Part shown: in pieces, positions 13,201-24,209 of the stretch
Layout of the letters: every line of letters starts with the position of its first letter
Numbering within the stretch: position 1 is the stretch's first letter
NCBI GenBank assembly: GCA_947579665.1
Contig: OX388345.1
Location: 66,269,454 to 66,333,453, forward strand
Length of the DNA: 64,000 nt
Direction: 5' to 3'
From: Sympetrum striolatum
Taxonomy: Eukaryota > Arthropoda > Insecta > Odonata > Libellulidae
Program-made: the position numbers and the translations under genes
Notes under the pieces: model-generated
What the model was told of the DNA's origin: nothing
The model's database searches: none
The model's input: only the letters and a program-made list of their open reading frames with translations

Positions 13201-14758
13201 GGATATGGAATTACAAAACTGTCTCTGTACGTTACAAGTACTCAGGAAATAGATCAGAAAAGAACCTCTGCGTTCAAAATTTATAAATTATTATAAATAG
13301 CATTAGAGGGACAATAAGTCTTGGATCAGGCAGTAATTATAAAAAAATAGATGCCACTGAGAGATGAAGGATTTGATTCGAGAAGTCATAATAACTAAAC
13401 TTAACCGCGGCGGTTGACTTTAATCTCCTTGCATTTAGTTTTGCTGCAGGATGTTTGGCATGAGGCTATTCCGGGAACTTGTGATACGCGTTCATAAGTC
13501 TTAACTTTCTCACAAACTTATTTCCTGGAGGGACTTGTGCCACTCTCATGGGGGTGTACATTACTTGGAAAGATGAGAAAAGTTGGCACATCCATCAGAA
13601 TTAGCGACTTTCACATTCTTGAAGCGTATCCTACTTGCTGGAAGTTTCCAGGGATTTGAAACGGTTTTCAAAGCGAATTCTGCGGCTAATCTCCCGAACT
13701 ATTAACTTGTGATGAATTTCCGTTTGACTAACTCTAACAAGACGATATTTCGAAAATAATCTCCCTTCTACACAAATTGCAAGAACTTAATTTTAATTAA
13801 AAATCTATGTAATATGATACTGCAATGATTTTGATAAAGCATATGAAAAATTATTTACTCATAAATAAGCACAAATAGTGCATATTTTTTTCTGACGAAG
13901 AACAGTGTAATTTGCTCTGGATCTCATAATATCGTTTTGATTCTCACTAACTCACTGCCGTTTGACATTGTTTGCTGAAACGTTAAAAACTGATCGACTT
14001 TGGGAATGGGTTAGGATTGTCTGAGATATTCTTTTGATGTTTTCCTGCTATGAATGTGAAGTTTTCTCATTTCTTCAAAAATCTATTAATCATAGTTCTG
14101 TTAAAAGTATATTAATGCCATATATTCCGGTGAAATCATATATAAACAATTCATATAGAAAGAATACTCCGAAACTGCACGTGTGTTCTTAGGATATGTT
14201 TGATTACACCTGTATTTCCAGAAATGTTGAGAAAGTTAACGTAATAAAATTACTCTATTCATCGAGTCTTGAATTGACCTTCGATACACTGATTTCAAAT
14301 TCAGATTTTCATATAACTCATGAACCTTGGCTTTCACTCACAAAGTGGTCGGTTAAGGCAGGAGATATGTGAATATAATTTCGTTAACAGAGGTATCGAC
14401 ATTCAATAGCGAAATTTCGGCCATTTTGTCAATGAAATAACCGAAGATGACTCATGCGAGATTTTTTTACGTGGAGAGATTGATGCATAGAAGTCAGAAT
14501 AAATATTCATCTTCGAGTCAGTAGTCGTAACTAGGTTTCAAACACTTACCAAATTTCCTCTACCAAACTATTTTTTTAATAACCTTATCGGCCTGTCTGT
14601 TTTATGATAATTTCTGTTAAATATTTTGTCCTCGAAGTAACCTTTTCGAAATAAAACCGTTGAGTAGAAGGTTTTCATATTTCTCTTCGTATTTAAAGCT
14701 AGAAAACATACAGACTCAGGTCTGGTTAACTTTGTGGTATTCAATCGCTCAAAACGGC
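7294..14758. other. Long AT-rich non-coding stretch
   Basis: No recognisable gene. Candidate content is limited to the tandem duplication at 7892-8045 and a short imperfect hairpin at 10310-10334 (CGTAAGATTCC against GGAATCTCTTACG). An open frame of 128 codons at 11004-11390 has no recognisable motif. The stretch would be compatible with a long intron of the candidate gene starting at 6339, but nothing proves that. Confidence 0.5.
7892..8045 (+). repeat. Diverged tandem duplication, 77-bp period
   Basis: The motif TTTTTCGAAT followed by TACATTC/TGCATTC and then CAAAATAAAGG(G/A)ATAAT appears twice, with TCGAAT at 7911 and again at 7988. A weaker third echo (TTTTTCGAATTATTAAAATT) follows near 8100-8120. 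Confidence 0.6.
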
Positions 14759-14917
14759 TTCATGATATAATATTTACTGCACCACAAGAAATTATACAAA
14801 CGACCAAGATTTCGTAGCAAGGCCTGTCTACCTCATCTTACCTGAAGATGTAGCCTTGCTAAAAAACCATGGTCGTTTGTATTATATCTTATGGTGCAGT
14901 AAATATTATATCATGAA
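14759..14917. repeat. Foldback element with 65-bp inverted arms
   Basis: The left arm (14759-14823) begins TTCATGATATAATATTTACT and the right arm (14853-14917) is its close inverted copy, ending AGTAAATATTATATCATGAA. The 29-base centre contains a second small palindrome (CATCTT/AAGATG) and half of the recurrent core: CTGAAGATG at 14842 and AAACCATGGTCG at 14864. No coding capacity. The size fits a MITE or foldback element. Confidence 0.85.
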
Positions 14918-15240
14918 TCCGTCATGCATTTAAAGCTGTTGTTTTTTCGAAAAATACTTTAGATTTAAGTTCTTTGAGAGGATACGTGAGGTCGGATTAA
15001 GCTCGCTCATTAGCCACACGTTTTAAGGACGCTCATATTTGGGGCGATGGTATTACCCCCTCGGTGTCCCCTGAGTCTATTAGCGAGAACAACAGGACGA
15101 GCGTGTGTTAACCGTTGAGTTGGCTCGAAGCCACTCACCTCGATTGGCAGACGCGAGAAATCGGTGTCGACCGCAGGAAAAAATATGCTCCTTCCCAGGG
15201 GAATTTCCTACTGTGCCCTGAAATGGACGCAACCAAGTAT
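14918..15240. other. Non-coding, moderately CpG-rich
   Basis: CpG is frequent (about 7 in the line starting at 15121). No gene recognised. Confidence 0.4.
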
Positions 15241-16265
15241 TTCTGCGAGGTTATGCGAGAAAAATCAGACAACTGATTCCTCATCATCTTTCCTACAAGT
15301 ATATAGGTTGCGAAAACTACTCTTATGATCAAAATCGGATTAGGCTAAAAAATTAGGAAGGAGGAAGTAGATAGGATCCACTGCTTGAGCCGTGACTTCG
15401 TGATAAGTCTGCATCAGGAACAAATGAAAATATAAACTTTTACTTACCACAAGATTTTTTTATTTGGAAACGACCATTGTTTCGACTTATGGAGTCATCC
15501 TCGCATGGGTTTAGTAGAAGTTTATCTTTTCATTTATTCCTGAGGAAGTTGAAATTGTGTTTTTTGTATATTGCGAAAACATTTTATCATCACTTCCAGG
15601 TACATTTAGAGCTTAAAGGATTGTAAATTCGAACAAATTAATTTCTTACGGGAATAATCGAAAGAGCCGTTTTACATACTATCCGCAACAAATCATATGT
15701 ATTTTAAGTTATTCATATAGTTGCGTATGGTTTCAAATAAGAATTTCTGCGAGATTATGTGAGAAAAATCGTACAACTATTTCCTCAGCATATGTGCTCA
15801 TGTTTTCCATAAGAATAAGGGTAGCAAGAACTGTTCTTATGGCCAAAATTGTATTAGGCTAAAATGTTTAAAAAGGAGGAAGTAGATATGGTGCCTCTCT
15901 AAAAGAAGGAAATCTGAAAGAAAAGGAAAAGGTGAAAGGTGCCCATTTCGGTCTAAACTTGCCTGATAAAGTTTTTAATCGATCCATCAATCTCGTCCCT
16001 TTTTCCTTTAGGACCAATTTAAGTTTTACCTTAGACTTTGCGGACCCTTATGCGGCCAGTTTTATAAGCTTCTGTCCGAATTTCGATTGAAACGCGGATT
16101 TTTAGACAATATATATCATTAATTTATAGTGCCTTTGAAGCTTAAAAAATTGTAAATTTAAACGAATTTCATTTCTTTTGGGAAATTTCGAGAGTCTTCG
16201 AGTCTTACATATTATCCACAACAAGTCATTAGTATCTTAAGCTATGCACTCAGTAGCCTAAAGGG
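15241..16265 (+). repeat. Old tandem duplication, ~505-bp unit
   Basis: Copy A starts TTCTGCGAGGTTATGCGAGA at 15241 and copy B starts TTCTGCGAGATTATGTGAGA at 15745. Matching blocks continue through the pairs TTAGGCTAAAA...AGGAGGAAGTAGATA (about 15340-15374 and 15849-15890) and GCTTAAA..ATTGTAAATT (15611 and 16140). The two copies abut. Offsets grow from 504 to 529 through indels, including a foldback insertion present only in copy A. Similarity by eye is roughly 70-75%. Confidence 0.75.
15414..15543. repeat. Foldback element inserted in copy A of the duplication
   Basis: The left arm 15414-15445 (TCAGGAACAAATGAAAATAT...) and right arm 15512-15543 (...TTTTCATTTATTCCTGA) are inverted copies. 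The centre holds the recurrent core on the minus strand: CGACCATTGTTTCG at 15471 and CATCCTCG at 15496. The arm word CAGGAACAAATGAAA recurs near 24229, next to another core copy, which supports one family. Copy B has no equivalent, so insertion followed the duplication. Confidence 0.75.
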
Positions 16266-17246
16266 GTCTTAAATTTTAGATAAACAATAAAAAATATAGA
16301 ATTAAATAAGAATTAAATAAATACTTAATATAATGAAGAAACCGTGGTATTTTATCACAGATTATAATGTTTCAACTCCAACGAAACACCCAAGAAGAAA
16401 AGGAGTGTGTTTATGACATACGATGTTTAATCTTTATGCAGTTTGGCATTAGATAGTATTGGAATTCGAAAATATTGAGATCACCAATACGTTACGACGC
16501 AGTGTAGTATAAACTCTGGTTAACCTAAGTATGATTCAAGTTATTCCTTTTAGAATACCGAATAACCATACAAACGCTTAGAAATCCTTAGAAATAGTAA
16601 CTCGTCAAATTTTAAATAGGATGTTTTATGTCTCATTTGGAAAAATCAATCTATAGTAACAATACTTTATTTTAACAAAACATTCACATTTTTTTCAGTG
16701 GGGATACTGAAGGTGAACAGATTTCTGGTTAGATCAAACATTATACAATTTTATATTATGATACATAATGAAACACATTCTGCCCTGTTATGTGGTACCA
16801 CATTATATTATTATTGCGTTTATCATAAATATAAATACCATATTGTATGAATATCATATTACACAATAGGTTTAAGTAACTCATTTCACATAATTTTTTT
16901 TACAATAAAAATATAAATAATGATACACTATCGTTCTAGCCTTAATGCACGAGATTAAACATTTATATTCCCACAATACACCTATATGTACAACAGCAAA
17001 GTATATATTAACTATATGGTAGATTCAGCAGTGGGGTCTGTAAGAATTCTTTGATTTAATAGAAATATTTTCAATCAATGATCTTTTCAATTCCAGCAAT
17101 ACGACCTGAAAATTCTGTCTTAATTTTTCCTTAAGCTCCATCGGTAAATTTGTTAAAAATTTGAATTCCCTTTTATATACAGAGGGCAATATTTGAATAT
17201 TTTAAAAGTTATTTTTGGATAATTTGTTAGCTCTTTATTTCTAGTG
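16266..17246. other. AT-rich, CpG-poor stretch, possible retroelement tail
   Basis: CpG is scarce in 16620-17240 compared with flanking DNA. There is no open frame or recognisable RT motif. It ends at the TCTACA repeat beginning at 17247, so it may be the edge of a decayed retroelement. This is inference. Confidence 0.3.
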
Positions 17247-17308
17247 TCTACATCTACATCTACATTAATACCCTACAAGCCGCCTTTCGGCGTGTGGCAG
17301 GGGGTGTA
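17247..17308 (+). repeat. TCTACA short tandem plus hairpin, interspersed-repeat end
   Basis: Three TCTACA units (17247-17264) are followed by ATTAATACCCTACAAGCCGCC, a small CGCC/GGCG hairpin and GTGTGGCAGGGGGTGT. This ordered block has the look of a boundary of a dispersed arthropod repeat. I recognise the pattern but cannot name the element with confidence. Confidence 0.45.
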
Positions 17309-17503
17309 AACACCAGTTGAATCTAAATTACTTCCTTATTCGATTATTGTCACGTATAGTGTCATGCTGATGGTTTGATATGTATCTGAGAACAAATAGT
17401 AGAGCCATACAAAGTTTAAAGTGATACTATATTGGAAGTTTGTATATTTAATGCTTAGAGAATGATGAAGTTGTTCAAATTGCCGTGAGAAAGACGGTTC
17501 CTT

Positions 17504-17860
17504 GACAACTCAGAGTACGGCAATCCAGAGTACGACAACTCAGAATGCGACAGCGCATAGGACCCGACAACTCACCATGTGACAACTGACTGGGCTTCAG
17601 CTTATCGCGAGATTTATTTATTATTAAATATTATTGTTATAAACTCATCAACTAGTTTAATCGGTATTCGGTAAAAAGACTACCGCTCAATTGTTTTAAC
17701 ATTCAAAATTTGATTTTATTTCAATTGTCGTAGCGATCGGATGTTCGCACAATGAGCCGTCGCCCGATAAGGTGTCACCGGGTCGCATTTGAGTTGTCGG
17801 GTCCGATGAGTTGTCGCACTCTTAGTTGACGTACTCTGAATTATCGCACTTTGAGTTGTC
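17504..17860. mobile_element. Foldback element with inverted arms of 16-bp tandem subunits
   Basis: The left arm, from 17504 to about 17586, repeats a unit near GACAACTCAGAGTGC (versions CAGAGTACG, CAGAATGCG, CATAGGACCCG). The right arm, about 17778-17860, is the inverted complement (TGAGTTGTCG...GCACT). Aligned as inverted repeats they match at about 80%, including the irregular unit GGACCCGACAACTCA. The ~190-base middle is AT-rich and non-coding. Long terminal inverted repeats made of short subrepeats are the hallmark of Drosophila Foldback/Galileo-type elements; the sequence does not show which superfamily moves this one. Confidence 0.75.
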
Positions 17861-18878
17861 GGGTCACGGAGGACGACGAATACATGGTCGTAATACTGCG
17901 CAAAAGGAATCGCTGCATCTCGATATGTAATCGCGGTTCATCAACCCGCTCCTCGTCCTTGAAGCATCGTTACATCATTACGAACGGCAGTAATTTAATT
18001 TATTTCCCACTGGCCTCCGCATGAGATTACGCCAATGCAATCTGAAGACCTGTGCACATGAGGGAATGACGCAATACGGAGAATGTGTGAAAGACGTCGC
18101 TTTCTCGGCTTTCGTCTCTGCGACGCGAGAGAGCAAATCGTAAGACACTTTGAAGACGGAAAGAGAGAGATTATTTTTTATTATTTATTATATACGCTGC
18201 ACGTTGAATTTCTTCTGGTAGCAGCCCCAGCCATTTTCTATGAGCAATGTAAATCACACAAATATTCCAATAATAACATATACATACGCATGGACAGTGT
18301 TCAAACAGACATGTCCCCGGTACCCCCACCAAAATATATCCTCTAAACACAAAAACCACATTCTACAGTTTACAATGATACTTTTTAGGCCAAAATATAA
18401 CTTTGTTTTCATTTTAATCGTTCAATATAAATCGTTTTCACATCATCACCCTTAAATTTATCCGAATAATGCAAAACATAGCAATATTCAATCAATTTAA
18501 TGGAAATTTAACTTAAACTAAAGATTCTACTTTTAAACTCCTTTATATTTTTCGGTAAGGGTATGAAGACGATCTCTTCAGGCGACTTATTTCCATTTTT
18601 TGACCCCTCTGTATGTAAAATAATACTTGGCGATGTCAGTTCTTTGTTTTCTCAGCTTTAATTTCTGCGTGTGATCCCCTCGTGCAATATATTCCGGTTC
18701 CTCAATTCTGCTTTTCAACTCTATCCATGCCTCTCCTCCGTTTCTACCCTGAAAGATACCTTGGAGTCGATTTACTCTTTTAGCAGCTACATTTATTTGA
18801 ATTGAATGCAATTGCTGGATTCGTATATTCGTAATTCAATTAATCTATTCCGGTGATATTTGGTGGAACTTATCCAGG
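17861..18878. other. Non-coding; CpG-rich at first, AT-rich later
   Basis: 17861-18140 is CpG-rich with a short open frame (plus 18083-18346) lacking any recognisable motif. The rest is AT-rich. No gene is supported. Confidence 0.4.
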
Positions 18879-19007
18879 ATCAGTAGAATTAAAAAAAACA
18901 ATCTGACCAATCATGTCTGAAGATGAAGAAGCCTCCTCGAAACCGATCGACTTAAGTATTTCTTCAATAAATTGTGGACATAGATTGTGTTTTTTTATTC
19001 TGCTGAT
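18879..19007. repeat. Foldback element carrying the recurrent core
   Basis: The left arm 18879-18905 (ATCAGTAGAATTAAAAAAAA...) and right arm 18981-19007 (...TTTTTTTATTCTGCTGAT) are inverted copies with a few mismatches. Inside lie CTGAAGATG (18917-18925), GAAACCGATCG (18939-18949) and an AATAAATTGTGGA box near 18966. The same core plus box occurs at 2058. Confidence 0.7.
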
Positions 19008-20566
19008 ATTCGTATTTCATTTATGAACTTTTCGCGATGTAATGTCTGTAAAATATTCAGCCCGAAGGTCGGTTGGGACCTCACCCCCTCTAAAATTTAC
19101 TACCATGAACTGGTACAGAGTATTGAGGCTTGCTTGGCAGAATGAGGAGTGAGGTAGTTTGTTCTTGATTTCCTCAATTAACCCAGAATACTATAACCCT
19201 TTGAGTCCCAATATTCTTCCTCATGAAAAAATTTGGATTTCATGTATGTTAACCTAGATGTCCTAGGTTCATTTCTATTCAAAAAATATTTGTTTATGTT
19301 TGTTTATTAAAAAAATACATGGATATAGCCTACAAAGTTTTACAGCACAATATTGAAAATTAACTGAAATATATAAATATGAAATTTGTGGTGCCATTTG
19401 ACATCTCTGGGACTGAAATGGATAAGCAGAACATATCCACGTAAGAGAAGCTCAATAATTCCACGAGTAACACTTTTCTTGGGATTCTATAAGGAGATAT
19501 CTTAATCGATACCATTATTAAGCATCACTCATACCTCAGTAGCTTCCATGCCAGTAGATCTATGAGCAGAACTGTGACAAGAAGAAATGAAAGATATATT
19601 TCTCTCTGTCCTGTAACAAGAGACAAATGAAAAATGTTCCATTCGCCAGGATATGGCTGCAGAAACTGTTATTACGTAGCCAGAAAAAATGAGTATCATT
19701 GCCTGTTTAATTTAAGTCTTAAGTAAGTAACTTATTAGGAACTTAGTGGGGACGGGAACTTATATATTCTTCTAAAGGTCGTTTATTTCACTTTCATATA
19801 AAAATAACCATTCCTCTTAATCTTTCCACTATTGCATCCACTATATTTGTCCGTAGAAAATTACGTCACTGGCGATTGAAGATGAGATGAGGATCTAATC
19901 AAACGTCTCATTTCAAAGACGTGTCGCAACTCTTCCTAGTTACCGCAATCCCTCGTAATAAGTTCAGTCATTTAGCGGCCTTTCACCCCCACCTCTGCAG
20001 TTTTGCTGACGTCGGTCAATCAGCTAAGAATGGAAAAGATTTAGGTAACACCACGGGGTCTGATGATAAGTGATGAGACTTGTAACTTTCCCTTCATCTC
20101 TATTCCTCTAAGAATAATGCCATTCAAATGTTATGAGAATATTACGAGCGCCCTCAAGGCTGCTATATTGATGGAGAATCACAAAAAAAACATTACTTTT
20201 TCCAACTATTTGACATGTTTCATCGAGCTTACAGAAATCTGTTTTAAACGCCAAAATCTCAAATGGAATAGAAATGGAGGTGACAATTCAATAATACCTT
20301 GTCTAACGAGGATAATTCCTTCCGAAACCGTGAGCAGACACCGTTATTAACCGAAATAAAATTTGAGTTACTAAATAATAAAATATGTATATTTTAAGAA
20401 AATGAAGTATATGCAAACCTTGCAAACGACTACCATATCATTTGATAGTAAGCAACAACAGTCAGAAAATATATTTCTTTGGCCAGTTCTGAATATTCCG
20501 TGCCTGTGTGTACTGTATCCTCAAAAAATCTCTTAATGGAATCTCTATTCGTAGTATTGTATTGAT
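19008..20566. other. AT-rich non-coding stretch
   Basis: No gene recognised. The segment around 19290-19380 looks like low-complexity AT-rich repeat tail. A 95-codon open frame (plus 20063-20350) is not recognisable. Confidence 0.4.
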
Positions 20567-20674
20567 AAAAATGCTTCGATATCTTAAGTCATTCCGGACA
20601 TATGGGCTTCCGCTGGGAATCGAACCCGGGACCGCTTTCGCCAAATGCGAACCAACTTGGCTATCCGGGAGCAT
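20567..20674 (-). mobile_element. tRNA-derived SINE, copy 1
   Basis: Read on the minus strand it has a tRNA-like head: an A-box-like GATAGCCAAGTTGG, the shared GAAAGCGGTCC block, and a B box GGTTCGATTCC, followed by CAGCGG. The body then runs to TATCGAAGCATTTTT. The copies at 42411-42512 and 58889-58995 share the order GAAAGCGGTCCYGGGTTC-ATTCC and the distal TCGAAGCA block. That shared non-tRNA tail separates a SINE family from a plain tRNA gene. The tRNA of origin is not clear because the anticodon arm is degraded. Confidence 0.8.
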
Positions 20675-22498
20675 ATCAGAAGGTTCTAAAATACCTAAAC
20701 GCAATAGAATGAGAGTACATTGCTTAAAGACAGTTGGGTATTCAAAGGCATGGTGATTTCGTTGTGGATGACAGTAAAATTCTAGAGCATATCAGGATGG
20801 AAAAGTAGGATCTTTGCATGTAAAGTTGTGTATCTTAAAACCCACAAGAGAAAAATATTTTGTATTTATGTCACTATTTTTCACTTATATTTCTCAATTG
20901 GATAAGATTAACATTATATCAGAATCCGGTTAGTACGCGTTAGAGTTAATCAAAAGTTAGCTTTGGGTGCATATTGTTAGCAATTATAAGTTTCCGATTT
21001 ATTGATTTTGAGAAAACTCTCTGGAGTTGATATTTTACTTTTACGTATTTTGACGAAACAAAGGAATCAAAAGTCATATACATTCGCCGATTAATGAGCT
21101 TTAGATTAATTCGCTGATAAAAATGACGCTTCCTTTGACTCCGGATGGAATTGGCTTCCTGCAAAGCTGCATTAATCGTAAAAGACACGAAAATTTTGTA
21201 TTCCATCTCGCAATTGGGTCAAAAGTGTCATGAACAGATATTGCTTTGCAGAGGAAAATTTATTTGCCATCCTCTGTCGCTCGTAACTTGCTTCGTATTC
21301 TTATTGGCAGTTGACTCGCTTTTGCGCGCATTGTTTTATTGTGACAGCTGCATAGCAACTGTTATCGATCGAAAAATCTCGCTCAATAGCAAACAAACTC
21401 CACCCAGAAGCCATAAAGAGGAAAATTTATTCGTTCCCTCCAAGTTCTGGAGTTGATGTCGGAATTTTCCGGGGGTATCTGGAGGAACAATCAAAAAATT
21501 AACGGTCCTTCCTCTACAAAGAAGGAGGAAGCTGCATGCTAACGAATTTTCCACGGAGACGCATCGTAAAAAATGTGAAAGTCAAGTAGTTGTCTGGTAC
21601 ACTCGCTCATTAACTCGATGCAGATATTGTACCTAAGAAGTTATTTCCGCAATTTAATCCTTACGTCCTCGTCTCGAAGACATCTCGGAGGCAAATCCGG
21701 GAATAAATTATCCTCTTCACTCTTGTGACAAAGGGTAAAAAACTCCCCCTGCGTGGTCTTAACGGGTGTATTATTTCTCATATTATCACCAATTATATTA
21801 CAAATTAGCTTGTCTTGGATGTCGTTTTGAGAGTTCTGCGTAAGACGAATGCTGTGCTCCTGTTGTGTCTGGATACCGACGCGCCCCGCACTTGAAAATG
21901 GTCTAAATTAACTGAAATTCGTCTAATGAAGTCGCCATTATTATTATGTAGACGGCGTTTTTGGTGAACCAATCTTGCCACAACATAATAATTTAACTAG
22001 CAGTAAAGTGCCTTGTAAACATATCTTTTAACCACATTTGTAAAAATTTTCACATTGAATTTATTTATACACTATCCCAGATGGTGAACCTTTTGTGGCA
22101 AGCGTGCAAAATTTTATGAATGTTAAGTATTTATTTGCCAATATGGTGTGAAACAATACTAGGGGATAGTGATAAACATTTTACAATGCCAACGATATGA
22201 TTAAGAACTTGCTATTATTATTTATTATTACAATAACTCTACAAATAGATTAAAAATCTGGTGGCAGTGGTTCAACATTACATATCATACAAGCAGAAAT
22301 GTATACAGTCGTACATAGTCAAGCAATATACAGATAGTCCTAATCTAATTATTCTGTTTAATGTTTAAATTGAGGGATAAACACCATACCTGTCAGGCGT
22401 TTGCCCATTGAGGGAGAGAAACCCCTCGGAAAACCTCCCTCTGACAGAAGTCAAGACGTATACATTACACCAAATTTACAAATATTATCCCATCCCAG
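20675..22498. other. Non-coding; moderately CpG-rich 21.1-21.9 kb
   Basis: No gene recognised. Short open frames at 21145-21456 (plus) and 21336-21554 (minus) overlap in opposite directions and have no motif. Near 22395-22430 a short GAGGGAG...CTCCCTC inverted repeat is present, possibly part of a dispersed repeat. Confidence 0.4.
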
Positions 22499-22573
22499 TA
22501 AGAGATTAGTAAAGCACTTCGTAATTTCTCTTATTATGCTTTACTAATCTCTTATTATGGCTTTCCACGAAGT
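22499..22573. repeat. 18-bp perfect hairpin plus shared repeat edge
   Basis: TAAGAGATTAGTAAAGCA (22499-22516) pairs perfectly with TGCTTTACTAATCTCTTA (22537-22554) across a 20-base loop. Just after it, TGGCTTTCCACGAAGT (22558-22573) recurs exactly at 26674-26689, next to another inverted repeat, so both belong to a repeat family. Confidence 0.75.
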
Positions 22574-24077
22574 CCGGCCTAATACCATAGAATTTATTAT
22601 CCCATCCCATTAAAAAAACGTTAACAGAATGTAATTAATAACTGTTAAAATTTATTTAACTTCACCTTGAAGGAAATTACTCAAATATACCTGCAGGGAG
22701 AGCTTTCCATTGATCATTGTTCTATTAAGGAAGGAGAATTTAGCAATATTAGTCCTTTGAGAGGGAGGTTCACTTTTAAAACTACGGTATTTCCTGCTTA
22801 AATAAGTGGGGTTTCTAATTCTTACCTCAATTATATTAAATAATCATTAATTTATAATCCACATTTATTTACTGTGGGGCACCATTTTGTAAGTGAAGTA
22901 TGCATACAAAAATAGTGTTGTGAGAGTTCTGTCAAAAGAATTCTCACGCGTGCTGCTTTGGACACCCGTGCTATAGGTTTGCTACGACTGCTTTATACGG
23001 TAGGTTTCTGCAAACTATTGCCAGATCAGCATCGGTATTAACGAGAATGTATGTAGGTAAACGTATGTACTTACGGTATAAATGGAAATTTTTAGAGAAT
23101 ATTGTATAAAATGCGTTAATTATTATGTTACTCATCCGGTTCTGTCTTGTTACCAACGAAGAAGACACGTTTATCACGCAATGTAGTACCGTCTACCGCG
23201 AAGGTCAATCTATGTCACTTTTAGCACATTTTCCGTTCCCTTGAAAAAATCGAATAACCACCGTGCCTTGCAGTATAATAACAAAGGAAGATGCATGCCA
23301 TGCCAGAACCCGTCGACAGATGGTGCGCAATAAAATAGATATCCGCTGTTGCAAGACGGCAAGGAAACTCTTTTGATGAAGATGGCTGTTGGATTAAGCA
23401 GTTTGCGTGCCGACGTCACTGGGAAGAGGGAGGTTGTCACCCCAACTATTTTCCTAATTCAATTTCCTCATTTTTATTGCCGCAGGGATTGGTCAGGTTA
23501 GAATGACCATTTCCTTAAACAAGTCAATGGACAGCTAATTTCGTTACTTCCTGAAGAATCAGCGCTCGTCGAGAGCTCAACCGTTTTTAATACAGGTGAA
23601 CATGAAAAGTATAGCGTCTCATGTCGTCCGAGTCGTTTCGAAAGTAAATTGCATGTATGGACAGAATAGTGTGTACGTAGACAAATACATATTATCAGCA
23701 ATGACATTTATACGCTCTGTCCATAATGAAATAAAATGTGTATCTAAGTTTACACAAACGTTTTATGATGCTCCAAGTTTCAATGTATTAAATAAATTCT
23801 CAGGTCCTGTCATTTATAAGAATGCGTCCATCTTTAAAGACAGTTATGTTCGTAATCTGTATGATCCTTCCTCTTTAATTGCTTATCGGTACTACTACTA
23901 CTACTAACTAATCATATAACTGTACAAAAAAGAGTCTTTACTGCAAAACTTGTACAAAAACCACAGTAAAACACTATAATACAGTAATAAACTCTTTTTT
24001 TAATATGAAATTTCAAAACTTATTCATTATGAACTCCATAGGAAAACGTTTAATAAGCCATACAGTATTGTAAAGGT
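22574..24077. other. Non-coding stretch
   Basis: No gene recognised. A 103-codon open frame on the plus strand (23596-23907) ends in a short TAC microsatellite that translates as a tyrosine run; it has no motif and an AT-driven composition. Confidence 0.4.
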
Positions 24078-24112
24078 CGACCATGGTTTCGTGGCGTCAC
24101 TACATCATCAGG
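24078..24112 (-). repeat. Recurrent core repeat, minus-strand copy
   Basis: CGACCATGGTTTCG (24078-24091) and CATCATCAGG (24103-24112) are the reverse complement of the core CTGATGATG...CGAAACCATGGTCG. The word CAGGAACAAATGAAA near 24229 matches an arm of the foldback at 15414-15543. The surrounding element is interrupted by the Tc1-like MITE at 24131-24207. Confidence 0.65.
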
Positions 24113-24130
24113 TGACAAATTAAGGAAGTA

Positions 24131-24207
24131 CACTCCTGACCAAAATTAACGCAGCACCCGACGTAAGGATCGCTAGGGAGGTGCTGCGTTAATTTTGGCC
24201 AGGAGTG
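24131..24207. mobile_element. 77-bp Tc1/mariner-like MITE with TA target duplication
   Basis: TA dinucleotides at 24129-24130 and 24208-24209 flank near-perfect 28-bp terminal inverted repeats (CACTCCTGACCAAAATTAAC... and ...GTTAATTTTGGCCAGGAGTG, one mismatch). The centre is only 21 bases, so this is an extreme deletion derivative that would depend on a transposase from elsewhere. The terminal word CTGGCCAAAATTA and the TA duplication resemble Tc1-like elements (established knowledge). It has landed inside an older core-type repeat. Confidence 0.85.
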
Positions 24208-24209
24208 TA

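Noticed and set aside
23884..23907. TAC microsatellite giving a tyrosine run
   Set aside because: Simple short repeat, not a coding signal.
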